A stretch of 64,000 bases of DNA, from the NCBI GenBank assembly GCA_001972305.1, contig BDDD01005030.1, positions 1 to 64,000 of the forward strand, in the 5' to 3' direction. The first letter of the stretch is position 1; the number at the start of each line of letters is the position of its first letter. The position numbers and the translations under genes are program-made. This document shows, one piece after another, positions 34,100 through 47,200 of this stretch. The stretch is from Cephalotus follicularis (Eukaryota > Streptophyta > Magnoliopsida > Oxalidales > Cephalotaceae). The notes under the pieces are model-generated. The model worked only from the letters and a program-made list of their open reading frames with translations. It had not been told where the DNA came from and did no database searches.

Positions 34100-34645
34100 T
34101 TAGGTAGTAACAGCTCTTACACATTATAATTTTCTGTGGAGTTTAGTGTCTTTGCACATTGGCTTCATACAAATCACATTAAACTATAATAGTTATTCAA
34201 ACATCCGCTTAAGCTAAATATGTTGCTTTTTTAATGAGGCTTTTACATCATAGAATCATATGTTTATAGAGTTGATGAAATAGTTAAATATTGGATCCAC
34301 TTGAACATGCTTGGATATTTTAGATGTAATGTTAAATATAAACTATATATAGATGATGGATATTTTGTTCCATTTGTATTCCTTCCTAGATGAGTGAGAT
34401 TGACTGTATGGGGTTTGAGCGGAACTAATGTACTTGGGAGTTTCTTGGATTGCTTAAATCTCTATGGGAAACTAATTAAAGAAAAAGGAAAAGGAATCAT
34501 TTGGATTAGAATTACGATAGTATAAATGTCCTCGTGGGAGCATGGGACTATCTGGCTTTTCTATCATCTCCAATTCATGATGGCGGGCCCAACCTTTTTC
34601 CAGCTGTTAAATAGCTCCTTCACATATTTCATAGCAGCCATGTAT

Positions 34646-35024
34646 ACAAAAACAACAACAACAACAACAATAACAACAACAACTATGCCTCAATCCCAAA
34701 CTAGTTGGGGTTAAATACAAGAATCCTCTTTCTCCATTGCGCTCTATGTAGAGCTATATCGGTTGTAAGTTCCTTGTTGAGTAAATCATTCTTTATTACT
34801 TCTACCCATGTAGTTTTAGGTCTATCGCTCTCCCTCCTGTGTCCATCTACTTGGAATCTATTGAATTTTCTCACCGGTGCATCTAGAGGTCTACGGTCGA
34901 CATGTCCAAACCACCTTAGATACTTTTCTCTCGTATGCATGTGACTGTAAATTTGTAATAGGTGGTCAACAATTACCATAGATTTATTTTCTGTCAATTT
35001 TTCCAATATGCAGATAAATTTCAA
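34646..35024 (-). pseudogene. RTE-type LINE 3' fragment, copy 2
   Basis: A duplicate of 29297-29675 with one changed residue (KYNR to KFNR). Confidence 0.8.
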
Positions 35025-36034
35025 GTCATTCTATTGGTTTTTTCTCTTGAGGTTAATTGATCTTGAGAATCTGGTCACCAACTTTATTTTAAAAATTTTG
35101 ATGATGCTTTTATCTTCTTAGGAATGCTTGTTTTCCTGTTGGACTGGTCTCCTTTCAAATGTTCTATATAGGTGATTTGAGGAATCCTTTCTCTTAGATG
35201 GGTCAATATTACCACTGATATTTTATCTCTTGAATTAGTGTGTTCTGATTGCATAATTACTGCAGCCTCGCACTTGATCACGTTGTAGTTTAAATGCAAT
35301 GGTTTCAGCATCTATGTCTATGGTAACTGCCAAGTGAAAATAAATTCATGTCAAGGCACTAGCCTTAGTGATCTGTTTAGGATTCTGATTCCTGGTTATT
35401 TGGTCGCTGGTCAAGGATGGTGGTGTAAGCCTATTAGAAGTTTTTGTGGACTCGGTTAATGGAAGACTTATTTGTGGTATGTGGGAGGATTTTTAGAAGA
35501 ATATTTTCTTTGAAGTTGGAAGTGGGAGCAAGTTATTACTCTAGCAGATGGGAACTAAGGGCTAAAACCATATTTTTTTTTATATATTTTGTATTTGATG
35601 GTGGTTGATACGCTGGCAACAGTTGAGAGTTTCTTGAGAGGACACAGCTACCTTCCTTTGGGATTCTAAATACTCTCATGAGTTGTGCAATTTATGTGGT
35701 TCAGGGTTGTTGGTGAAGATGCTGATTGTTGGGGAGCTTGTTAGGCTATGTAGAGTTACATCTTTTCTTCTTTTTTTTAGGTTGTTATTTCTGCTGTTTT
35801 TTTTTTTTGGAGTTGCTGTCATACGTGTGTGCGTAAAGGTAAAGCCAACGGATATGTATTGATTATATGGTAGCCTGGTAGTTGTGAGTTTGGTGTTTAT
35901 TATTCTTTGTTGGCTGGTTGTTTGGATAGTGCCAATGATATCAAGGCAACTAATGAAGTGTTAGAGATGGAGTTTTAAGAAGGGAAATTGTTTAGGTGCA
36001 TGGAGGACGGTGTCCTTGCACTTGATGTGGACTA

Positions 36035-39000
36035 TTCGGAAAGAAAGGAAAAAAAATTCCTTCAGGTTGACGCATCCATCCATGATTTTGAAGTTGATAT
36101 GTTGACTGAATCTTTAGGAATGGCTATGCTGTTTTATTGGCTTCTAACGTTGTAGTTTGGTGTTTTTTCTCCTTCTTTGTACATTTTTTCTGTTTTGGGG
36201 GTGTGTCTATCATATACTACGTATTGAGTGTATATTTGTGTTGTACTCCTTTTGAAGGTTTAATATTATCTATAAAAAACTGAAAAAAATTATAAAAAAT
36301 AAAAATGAAATGAAGTTTGACGAATATTAAATTTATATATATTTTTAAATGACCCACATTGTTTAGATAAATCCCTCTGAATTTCTCCGTAGATGAGCAT
36401 GTAAAAATGGGTCATATGGCTTTTGTCCTTCAACTTATAAGCTTTAAGAACATATCTGTAGTTTTTCATACTAAATAAAAAAGAAAGAAAAGAAAAGAAA
36501 ACAGGAAGGAAGTGTTTGTCTATGTTCATTCCGATTTGTAGCATCATGCAAGAAATGAAAACATTTTCTGAAGCAATGGTCAAGTGGATATGTTAGTTGA
36601 CCCCAATAAGGGAATTCCTGACAGGAGTATAATTATTTCTATAGAATTCATGAATGAATTGAGAAACTTATGCAACTGACTTGCTGTTTGACATTTATAA
36701 TTTATGAGACCCAACTACATGTGTGGCAAAACAATTGAAGAATAGGACCTTTATATCAGCAGGTTGTAAGTTTGAACATTGAAGAGACTAAATGAAAGAA
36801 CTTTTAAGAACTACTATGGTGACATGACTCCTGGCAGTTCTACGCAAAGTGTTGGATTATTCAGCTCTTCCAATTTGAACAAGGTTAGGCACTTATGCAA
36901 CTGGATTTACGCGGTGTGAAGGCAGTAGTGATATAGTTGCCAGCTTGTATGTTGAAATTAAATTTTGTGCTATTTATATTGAAATCCAACAGCAGGGAAG
37001 TATGTTGATTATTAGTCAACTCTTTATTAGTCGGTATTAGTTAATATTTTCATGCTCACATCTAGGTTGATGTCTGTCACCGTAATTATCCTCACAGTGG
37101 CTCATAGCCCATGTTGCCATTTTCACATTAAACAGGGCACTTCAAATCAATTGTCATCCAAATAACTTTGATAAGGACTTCTATAAAATTTCCTCCATTC
37201 TGGCCTTTTTGCTGTTCTACTTGCTGAACAACTTCTGAAAAAAAATTGGGTTCAGAACACTGTGACCTAAAACTTTTGTTGTTCATCTGAAAATTACTTA
37301 CTAGAAATCCCCGGGGTTGTCTCAATATGTTTCTGATTTATAGCACATATTGTACAGTTGAAGCTAAGCAGAGTGGTCGTAAACCCTTTTGAGACACACA
37401 AAATAAGGCAGGAGAGATAGTCAACAGGTACAATTCATGTCTACCCGTTATCTTAATGTTTTAAATAAGCATTTTTGTTGAAGGACTTATTTTTTGGTTT
37501 TTCATTCTTCTTTTGTTATCAATGGGTTTTAAACAAGTAGATACAATCTCAGTAAAAGAAACTAAAAGAATTATATTTTTTGACAATATCCCACATTAGT
37601 GTGTAAATAATTGGTGACTGGATAGAAAGTAGCCCTTCTTTACTCTCAGCATATCTTCCTGGCGGGAGAAATTAATTTGAAGTTCAAATTATTTTATCAA
37701 GTAGCTGAAAGAATTTGTATAATACCAAGCAAAGAAGAAATGAAAATGATAGCAGGAAGAATAGTTAACTGGATAAATTTCTTTTGGTGAACAAGAATTG
37801 GACAATTTGTGTGTTACAATCTTTCTGCACTTATACATATCTACAAAATGACTCCTTATTTTGTTTTAGTAAGTAAACTATATTATTATGTACACTCTTC
37901 GAACGAAATATTAAAAGTATGTTGTCGAACAATCAATTACAAAAACAAAAGAAGATAAAGAATAGAGACAATATTTATCTTGGTTCATCCAATCTAAGGA
38001 TACATCTAGCAATAAAAGTTTCACTATATTATCTATAGTCTCCTCACACCTCTCGTTACAAGTAAAACCTCAATACAAGAGAATTTATAGATAGCAACTT
38101 GAGAAACCCTAAAAGATTATCGCCCTGTTGCTAAAACCCGCGGTTATTCATGGGCTCGTCCCAAATTGCTAAATAAAATATAACACCCCGGTCTGCATCC
38201 TGTCACGGGAAACTTGGTGTTATTTCGGGGGCAGTTGACCAGGCAGCAGGACCCCAGTCCGCTCACTTGGGAGCGGAACCTCCGCCCGATGTCCTGGCAC
38301 GAGACCCCCAACATTCCGAGCGTGGGAGCCTTGAAGTAGTCACCAACCTCAACACTCTGGAACTTGGTTTGCTTGACATCATGCTTACAATGCACTATTT
38401 ACAGCTAGTACAACAACTGTCAGAGGGTGACATTGTGTCTTATTCCGATTTTAAAGGTTCAAGTTTAGAATTGTCATAATGCTTTTATAAACCTAAATGA
38501 GTGAGAGTTACTCTAGTATAAACCTTAGATGCATGTCTTAGTCCATACTTTTGTTTATATATTTAATTCTTAGCTCTTTATTTTGGAGGCATAGGTTACA
38601 TCTCACAATCATAGCCGTCTTTCTATAATTTTGGCGATAAGCCTAGTCTACAAACTTGGGGTGTTGTATAGAACAATACAAGTTGTTAACAATTACGTCT
38701 TTTAAGCAGACTGTTCTTTAACGGTTTTAAGTGCGCAGATCTCTATTTGTTCTCTTGACTTGTCACTTGAAAAAATATTTGCACTCTTCATCGTCTCTCT
38801 CTGTCTCTGGTATCTTTTTTTACTGTGGGACTTTTCATTTCAGATTATTTTTCTACCACATTCCTGAAGTCAGTGTGCGTACATGATCTTTTATTGTCTC
38901 AAATAGGTTTCTTGGGATAGGAAGCGAGGACGTAGATAACTATAATTATCAAGTATCCTTATTTTCCCCCCTTCTGGATTATAGTTGCTGCTATCAAGCC

Positions 39001-40114
39001 ACTTCAGAGAACTGCAATTAAATTTGAGCACCCTGAGCATCATGAGCTTAGAAATATGATAAATTAGTTGTGAAATGCTTGCACACTGCCTCTGAACTAA
39101 ACTGTTTTTCCTCAGATTGTATGCTTCCTTGGTCACTGGATGCTTTAAATAATTTATTGAATGAAGAAGAAGATATCAGGGTCTCTTTATGATATCCTTT
39201 AGTGCTTAGATGGTATAAAGTTTCTAATTGAAGAAGAATCTTTAAATTCTATTTAGTTGCCATTCTTTTTGGATGAATAAGCAGCTTTGCAACTTTTCCT
39301 CTTCCAATTAGCTTCTGGTATAGCTTTTAAATCACTGCTTGTAACGAGGATTCTTCGAAGTTTTTTTGGAAGGGTTGAATTGAAATCGCTCGTCGTTTGA
39401 TGTCTTTGTAAGGAAGTAATCTCCCTTCCGCTCGTTTAGTCTGAGTGGGGCGGCGGCTGGGGGAGTCCTAGGCTCACCGAGTAAAAAGAATATTGGTAGC
39501 CAATATTTGACTTATTTTTTATTTAGTGCCTAAATGCTCAAGGGCCGATGTTTTTACCTGAATCTTACAGGGTGCTTTGGCCTAATTAAACTGGAATAAT
39601 TACACAATGTGCATGCTTTATTTAGATTCTGGTGTTTCCTTGTGTCACCGAAGTTGAAGAGAAATGTCCAACATTATAAACTGACGAGTTTAATAATTTG
39701 TTGGGATATTGAGAGTAAGCGATCAGTGCTCAGTTTGCCTGGAATTAGTTGACTTGTTACTCTCTCTGTTGCATTTGGGTCTCTCCTTGTTCATTTAAAA
39801 TTGAAATTTCCTTATTGTAAAATTTGAAGGTTGTTTTCTTTTAACTGTATAGTGAAAGTCTTTATGAGGGTTGTGATTATGGTGTAAAATGATATTTAGG
39901 CGCACAATGTAAGTACCTTCATTTTTTGGGTAATGTTTGATGTCCTTCCTTGGCTAAATCCTGCCGCGTAATTTGTTCAAAGGAAAAAACAAACTGTAGT
40001 ACTCTCCATGTATTAATAATAATAAAATCCATAGATTTTTACTGTTAAAATTGAGTTAATTATCTTATCTGCATTAGTGTTTAAAAAAGCGTGCATATTA
40101 GGCGTTAAGCACAA
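36035..40114. other. Gene-free region between F-box copy 2 and the integrase element
   Basis: AT-rich sequence with only short, low-value open frames on both strands. It includes a GC-richer island at about 38140-38400 (listed separately) and another GC-richer patch near 39420-39480. I see no exon series or conserved domain. Confidence 0.5.
38140..38400. other. GC-rich island of unknown origin
   Basis: It is abruptly richer in G and C than its surroundings. It starts near TAACACCCCGGTCTGCATCC and contains GGGAGCGGAACCTCCGCCC. The base composition resembles LTR ends found elsewhere in the window. I could not match it to any of them or find termini or a coding frame I trust. Confidence 0.3.
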
Positions 40115-40423
40115 TTGATACAGAAAAACAAAACAAAAAACGAACGCTCAAACCACAAGAATTAATAACCACTTATCGAAATTAATTCAAGATCGATTTC
40201 GGGTGAAATGAGGTCTATTCCAGACTTGTACTTGTAATTGTATTTTTCAAAAATTGATCACATCAATCAATTTATAATGATATATTTATATTGTCTGTAA
40301 AAAGAAATCCTAAAACGACTTAAAACATAATTTTTAAAAATTTGTAATTACACCCCTAAAAATATAAAAATGATAAATTGACTCACGAAACGATATCGAA
40401 ACGCGAATTTGACCCCAAAATCA
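40115..40423 (+). repeat. Left terminal inverted repeat
   Basis: 309 bp, complementary over its whole length to 41782-42070 with scattered mismatches and small gaps. Confidence 0.85.
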
Positions 40424-41679
40424 AGGTGTCGCGGTGAGCATGGAACAGCTGTTCGTTTTCAATCAACCGGTCAAGTTTCGTTTCATTCTAACACTGGCGA
40501 CCCTATAACTGCTCTTTTACTCTCTGAATTTATGAAGCAAGAAGGGTTTCTTTTCAAGGGGACTAGATTGTGCATTCCTATGAGCTCGTTGCGGGAATTG
40601 ATTATTGTGCAAAGTCACACAGGGGGATTAGCAGGGCACTTTGAAAAGGATAAGACGTTATCCTTAATTATCGAAAACTTTTATTGGCCTCGAATGGAAC
40701 GTGACATTATTAGATTTGTGGGGCGGTGTAGAACCTGTCACATTGCCAAGACTCGAAGCACCAATGCGGGTTTATATACGCCGTTACCAGTTTCAACAGC
40801 GCCATGGGAGGATGTCAATTTGGATTTTGTGTTGGGATAACCGAGGACATAGAGAAATAAGGATTCTATCATGGTGGTTATCGATCGGTTTTCAAGAATG
40901 GCACATTTTATTCCTTGCAACAATACGTTTGATGCCAGTCATGTGGCAAATATGTATTTTCAAGAGATTGTTAAGTTGCATGGGGTTCCTAAGTCGATGA
41001 CGTCATATCGGGATGTCAAGTTTGTAGGACATTTTTTGTGTACCTTGTGGCGAAAAATGGGAATGAAATTGCAATTCAGTTCATCCCATCATCCCCAGAC
41101 AGATGGACAAACAGAAGTGATTAATCGAAGTTTGGGTGATTTACTGCGATGTTTGATAATCCTAAACAGTGGGATTCTACTACTTGGCGCAAGCAGAGCT
41201 TGCATCGTACCACAGGCAAATCCCATTTTGAGGTTGTTTACGGACGTAATCCGATCACACCGTTAAATTTGGCACCAATACCAACAAACCAGCAGTTTAG
41301 CTCTGATGCAATTGAGCAGGCAAAACAGATTAAGGAGATGCATGTTCAAGTTCACAAACGAATTATCAAGCAGAATGAGCAGTATAAAAGGTGGGTGGAC
41401 AAACATCGCAAACGGGTTGTTTTCAAGGAAGGTGATTTAGTATGGATTCATCAACGAAGAGAGCGTTTTCCAGCTGATAGATTTGGGAAGTTGAAACCAA
41501 GGGCTGACGGTCCATTTAAAGTTCTGCAGCGTATCAATGGCAATGCTTGTAAGATAGAGATGCCTGGTGAATATAACGTTTCTGGTACTTTCAATGTTTC
41601 TGATCTATCTCCGTATTATGATGACGAAGCAGATTCGAGGACGAATGGGATGATGCAGAGAGTGAAAGTGCAGTTTTAA
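40424..41679 (+). pseudogene. Ty3/gypsy integrase fragment
   Basis: The zinc-binding domain is at the start (QSHTGGLAGHFEKDKT, then GRCRTCHIAKTRS), followed by APWEDVNLDFVLG at the first Asp. A frameshift follows, then MVVIDRFSRMAHFIPC, a second Asp in YRDVKFVGHF and the Glu in QTDGQTEVINRSLG. Another frame change precedes GKSHFEVVYGRNP, RRERFPADRFGKLKPR and GEYNVSGTFNVSDLSP, the C-terminal GPF/Y-like region. The style is that of Reina/CRM-like chromoviruses. No gag, protease or RT is present. It is inactive because of the frameshifts. Confidence 0.85.
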
Positions 41680-41781
41680 GCAACATGGATTGTCGGAGTA
41701 CAGAGTCGCCGGTGCCAGAATGCAACGAAACTTGGCCGGTTGATTGGAAACGAGCCGTTGATCGATACTCATTGCTATACT

Positions 41782-42070
41782 ATGATTTTGGAGTCAAATT
41801 CGCGTTTCGAGATCGTTTAATGGGTCAATTTATCGTTTTTTTTTATTTTTAAGGGTGTAATTACAAATTTCTAAAAGTTACGTTTTAAGTCGTTTTAGAA
41901 TTTTTTTTTATAGATAATATAAATACATCATTATAAGTTGGTTGAGGTGATCAATTTTTAAAAAATACAATTACAAGTACAAGTTTGGAGCAGATTTCTT
42001 TCTTCCAAAATCAATCTTAAGTTAATTTTAATTTGTGGTTTGAGCGTTCATTTTTTTTTTCCCGCATCAA
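41782..42070 (-). repeat. Right terminal inverted repeat
   Basis: 289 bp, an inverted copy of 40115-40423. It ends in GCATCAA. Confidence 0.85.
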
Positions 42071-44298
42071 GAATGACTAAAACGTTTTTTGTGAGTTGAG
42101 GGGAAACGATTTGTTGCTTCAAAGAACATTATCAAATGAAGATAACAGCATATTAGACAAATCATATTTAGTAAGCAAAGGGTCAAAAATATACACCCAA
42201 GGGTCCATTTCACAAGAAGGTGGCATGAACGGTATGTTGCAGCACATCTCTAAATTGGTCAGTACCTACTTCACTGTATAGCTGGCTTTACAAAATATCC
42301 AACAAATTCTAACTACCATTTTTCAAAGAAACCCTACGCTTTAGTGATGAATCCAAATTAAGCCAGCAAATGTTGGATTTTAGAAATTATTGGCTTAAGA
42401 TATTTTTTTGGTATTATCACAATCATTTTCGGTTCGATCACTCTTTTTCTACTTGATTTTTTTTTATCGTCGTTTTCTACTTAAATTAACTCTATGAATA
42501 TTGTATTTTATGTCGAAAGTAACGGATAAATAAAGAAGGGAAATGAAAATGCCATTTGTCTTGATTTAAATAGATTGTAAGAATATGGAGCGAGTAACAG
42601 AGGAAAATATTTTCGCGTTCAACCAAATTAGAAATTTTTTTATGCCAGGTTCCTATGCTTGTTAATGAAAATGCCAGTTTTGGTTTCGATTGTTTGTAAG
42701 AACATAATTTTTATCTGGGATTAGAGGACTTGGGTAAAGTTACCTGGTTATATTGTGTAACCCATCATTCAACAAGGAATCTTAAAAAAAAAAAAAGCCA
42801 ATGATTGATAACCACACGATTGCAATAATGATACAAATCTAGAAGAAAATGGTAGTTAGCCTAGAGAAACCACACATTAGAATATCATATGCTATGACTA
42901 ATTGATAAGCAATGACTTAATATAGCTAAACAAGATCTTTGGAAGGCATAATCATCATGTACTAGTACGAGTGAATCCCTACCAATTCTTTTTCTACTAT
43001 ATATAAGCAAAGAAATCATAAAGTAACTAAAGATTTGACGGAATTGCTAGATTCATCATTCTATATATAAATATATATATATTCTAAAAGCTTCCTCAGA
43101 ATCTTCTATATGAAAAACATGAGGTAATGTGAATAAATTTACCTACTATATATATAATATATGAACTACGTCTCCTCTTTGAGCCAAACTCTGTTTTTTT
43201 AGGCTCATCATTGGTGTAGATGAAGGAATAATCGGTAGAGAGCATATACTCAACATAAATAAATGCTTTCTTGCCTCTTTTGTATACTCATATATAAAAG
43301 AATAAACATTTCATATTATTAGTATGCTGTATCTTTCCGTATCCAATCTATATTTTATATTGTATTTTTGTAATTTGATATTTAATTTACATATGTCATG
43401 GGTATCAACTCAATCATTATTTTAATATATATGATAAATCGTAAAACATTGTAACAAATAAATGAAATTAAGTCATTCATTATTGTTTGAACATCATCTT
43501 AATTTTAATCTCTCTATCTCTCTAATTATGTCAATCATGAGATCATGTTTCAATATGATTAGTAATCTTAATCGTTTTGACATTCGTCGATACTTCAAAC
43601 CTCCGCGTTCGTGACATAAAAAAAAAAAAAAAACTTTGTCAATTATGCACTGATCCTATATTCGTCCTCAACAACAAATAAACCTCTGCACTGATCCTGA
43701 GGCCTTGAGACCTCAAAGAAACAAATTCTATTAAGGGAAAGGAATCTTAATGTGGCATGGTTTTAGGTGATGACAAGGAGTGGATGTTGACCCATCAACA
43801 AAGGGGATAATACCAAACAAATCCATCTTAACATCATTGATTAAATAATAAAACAAGTGTATATGAAAACAAAAATCAATAATAAAACAAGTGGGATTTG
43901 CTTGGATGATTATTTTAATATTTTGGTTGAAATAGTATGTGAGTAAAACTTTTTGTCAAAAAACAAAAATGCAAGAACAACTCTTTCTCTCTCCAAAAGG
44001 CCTCAAGTTGAAAAAAATAACGCTTTTCCTCTTAACCCCATATTTTACTATCTTTAGTGAGAAAAAATGTTGTCCCATCTCAATAAGATAAAAGTTTTAA
44101 CTGAAGTTTCTATCATTTTATATATTTGTTTATAGATTATTTATTTTCTTTTACATATATCACTGAGAGCCCCATAAAAGGACCAATAAGGAGGCACAGG
44201 CGGTTAGAGGAGAGAGAGAGTGGAGTAGGATACATGGGTTTTGACTTTCAGTTTCTTGTTGATAAATATATGAGAATGGTCTAATAAAGAAAGCATGC
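42071..44298. other. Upstream region of the TGA gene
   Basis: AT-rich with TA-rich runs. A possible TATA element CATAAAAG lies at 44173-44180, about 120 bp before the ATG, followed by a GA-rich leader (about 44206-44222). A three-codon upstream frame begins at 44295 and overlaps the main ATG out of frame. No other gene was seen. Confidence 0.45.
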
Positions 44299-47200
44299 AT
44301 GGCTAGCCATAGAGTTGTAGAGACTGGTTTTTCAGATTCTGGCCCTTCGCGCCATGACCATGTCCCTTATGCTGTTCTTCATGGAATCAACAATACATCT
44401 TCCAGTTTCATGTATGCTACAAAGTAATCCTTTTCTCATCCTTAATTGCTTAATGGGTCTTTCTTTTTTATCCAATTTTCATTGGTTTTGTATTATTGAT
44501 TGTTCTTACTTTTTTGTCTTTAACTGACATGTTGTTGATTAATACATTAATATATATATATTTTTTTATCTTTTATCTCTTTCAGTAATCAAGAAGGATC
44601 TCCTTTTGATTTTGGAGAGCTAGAAGAAGCAATTGTGCTACAAGGAGTTAAGATTAGAAATGATGAAGCTAAAGCACGTATGAGAATCCTTTATCTCTAT
44701 AATTTCATTCTGTGACGTTTGATAAGCATAACCAACTCCTCCAAAAAGTTTCCACAAGAGAGTGATATAGAGAGCGGTTTGAATATGTCTACAGAGGCAC
44801 AGTAGGGGGGGTTACCATTTACAGTACTGTAATGATTCTAAGGCAAGAGACTTGAATGGCGTGAGACTACAAACATAGAAATACACTGACATCTCATCAT
44901 GATTCACTTACTGACTCCATATCTGTACAAAAGAGATAAATAAAAAAGGAGGGATTAGGTTCATTTGCCTTTTGGTTGGTTTCCAGCTTCAGTTTCTAAT
45001 ATATATTGAAAATTCTTGGTTGTCTTTATGTGCTGGTGATTATCTGATATTTCTATTTTGTGATTCTTGGGACAGCTTTGTTCACAGTAGCAGGCAGACC
45101 TGCAGCTACTCTGGAAATGTTCCCTTCTTGGCCAATTAGATTCCAGCAAACCCCAAGAGTATAGTTTCTAAATTTATTTTCTTTCATCTTTGACCAATTT
45201 CTTTTGATATTGTCACTAAACAATCATACTCACAATGAAAAGTTCAATTCTGTATTGACTTTTTTGTATTATTTGGAATGATCCTCGGAAACCCTTTTGA
45301 GAATTAAGTAAATTAAATATGGTTAAAGTTTGGGATTGTATTAAATTCCCTTTGACACGCAGTGGATTTGTTATCTTAATCCAGGGAAGTTCGAAGTCAG
45401 GAGGGGAGAGTACAGACTCAGGATCAGCAGTGAACACTATTACAAGTAGAGGTGAGGCACAGCTAGAGGCAGAATCTCCTATCAGTAAAAAGGCAACCTT
45501 TTCAGATAATCAGGCTTTTGACCAAAAGCATCTACAACAACAACAACCACAACAATTAGAGATGACAAATGATACCTCAACAACAGGACCATCACAGAAT
45601 CAAGCACCTGCCAAACCACCCCAAGAAAAGGTTCTCAAAACCAAATTCCCTACTGCTAAGAAATTTTCCTTTCTTTTCATTACCCCAACACCCAGGAAAA
45701 AGTAGATATCCTTATTGTTATTATTATACTATTGATCCTCCTCTCTCTGTTTATGTCTTCAAAAACAACAGCACAGATCCCAACAACCCACAAGAAATCA
45801 AAGGCAACAGAGGTTTTCTGATTCCTGTAGGATTTTCTGATGAATGTCAGACATGAAATGAGGGGAGAGAGAGAGAGAGAGAGAGATGTACGCATATAAA
45901 AGCAAATAGAGAATCTTCACAGTAGTGACTACTGTGTCCTAAATAATCACAATAATGACCCACTTTACTCAATCCTATAACTCCAGATAGACTTCTTGTT
46001 TTAAGCCTTCATTTTCAGTTTTTGTAAGCCCCCCTTCTCCACAGTCCATATCACTAAATTATTACCAAAAATTAAGAATGGCCGATACTGATGATGATCT
46101 TGGTTACTCATATCTTGTTCATGATAACCTGTCACAAGATCAGGCATCACATCAACCTGAAATGCTGATTTCTACCGATTCTGTGAGCTCCTTGCTAATC
46201 ATTGTATCTTGTTTTTAATCATAGAATCTCTCCTAAACCAAAGATACTGCTATCTCTAGCGTCTAGACAGGCATAGAGTCACAATAAAATCAATTTGAAA
46301 ATTACAATTTTCTTTCCTTCTCTCCTATCTTGTTTAGTTGCCGTGATAGTTTATCCACACTTGGTTAACATTTTTTTTTTCACTATATATATTTTTTCTT
46401 TTTTATTATATTTCTTTTCTTCTCTTTCACCAACTTCTTGTCTATCCTTACTGTGTTCTTTTGCCTTTATATTCTTTAATCACTCTTCTCTTTCTTTTTA
46501 TATTTTAATTCATTTTCAATAATTGTGAAATGGGTGTAGGACTTTTTATAAAAGCAATCGATATTTAACAATATATAATAATAAAAGTATTAATATATAA
46601 ACATATATTTTTTAATGTCGCAGAGGAAAGGAGGTGGCTCAACATCAGAGAAACCACTTGATGCTAAGGTATTAAAAAGAAATGTAATAATTCAATTCTG
46701 TTGTTTTGTTTTGTTTTCTTTTTTATTGTTAACTGTGAATTGAGTGGTCAAATTTTTAAATGAATTCAGACATTAAGACGCTTAGCTCAAAACAGAGAAG
46801 CTGCCAGAAAGAGCCGTCTCAGGAAAAAGGTGTCATTATCTAGAAACCATTTATCCATAACTGCATATATTTTATAGTACCATAGACTATATATATATAT
46901 ATATATTAGTTTTTTGCATATGTTTATTTGTTATATTGCAACGACCCATTAATAATTTCTTAAATTTCTACAAGCAGGCCTATGTTCAGCAACTAGAAAC
47001 CAGTAGGATAAAGCTGACTCAGCTAGAACAAGACCTTCAACGAGCACGCTCTCAGGTTTTGAAATTTAGTTAAATATATAAAATGATTAATGATGTAGTA
47101 ATTTTATGCAAATTTATATTTGTGATGATTTTTGTCGTCTTGGGTTTGTTTAATAGGGATTGTTTTTGGGAGGTTGTAGTGGTGCTGGTGGAAATGTAAG

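Larger units (their letters stand above)
30686..36034. repeat. Tandem duplication unit 2 (5349 bp)
   Basis: The second copy of 25337-30685 in direct orientation. After 36034 the sequence diverges (TTCGGAAAG...). The copies keep identical microsatellite lengths. Confidence 0.95.
40115..42070 (+). mobile_element. Element with ~300-bp terminal inverted repeats carrying a Ty3/gypsy integrase piece
   Basis: The left arm 40115-40423 and right arm 41782-42070 are inverted copies. Both contain CGAACGCTCAAACCACAA-like, CTTGTACTTGTAATTGTATT, TTCTAAAACGACTTAAAAC and CGAAACGCGAATTTGAC stretches in mirrored order. They enclose a Ty3/gypsy integrase fragment in plus orientation. The outer ends are TTGATACAG and its complement. 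Direct repeats, as expected for LTRs, are absent and no clear target duplication was found. It may be a gene-capturing DNA transposon, or two opposed LTRs left by rearrangement. Confidence 0.75.

Noticed and set aside
45216..45437. Minus-strand frame opposite TGA exon 4 and its upstream intron
   Set aside because: It spans an intron/exon border of a well-supported gene on the other strand and has no domain.
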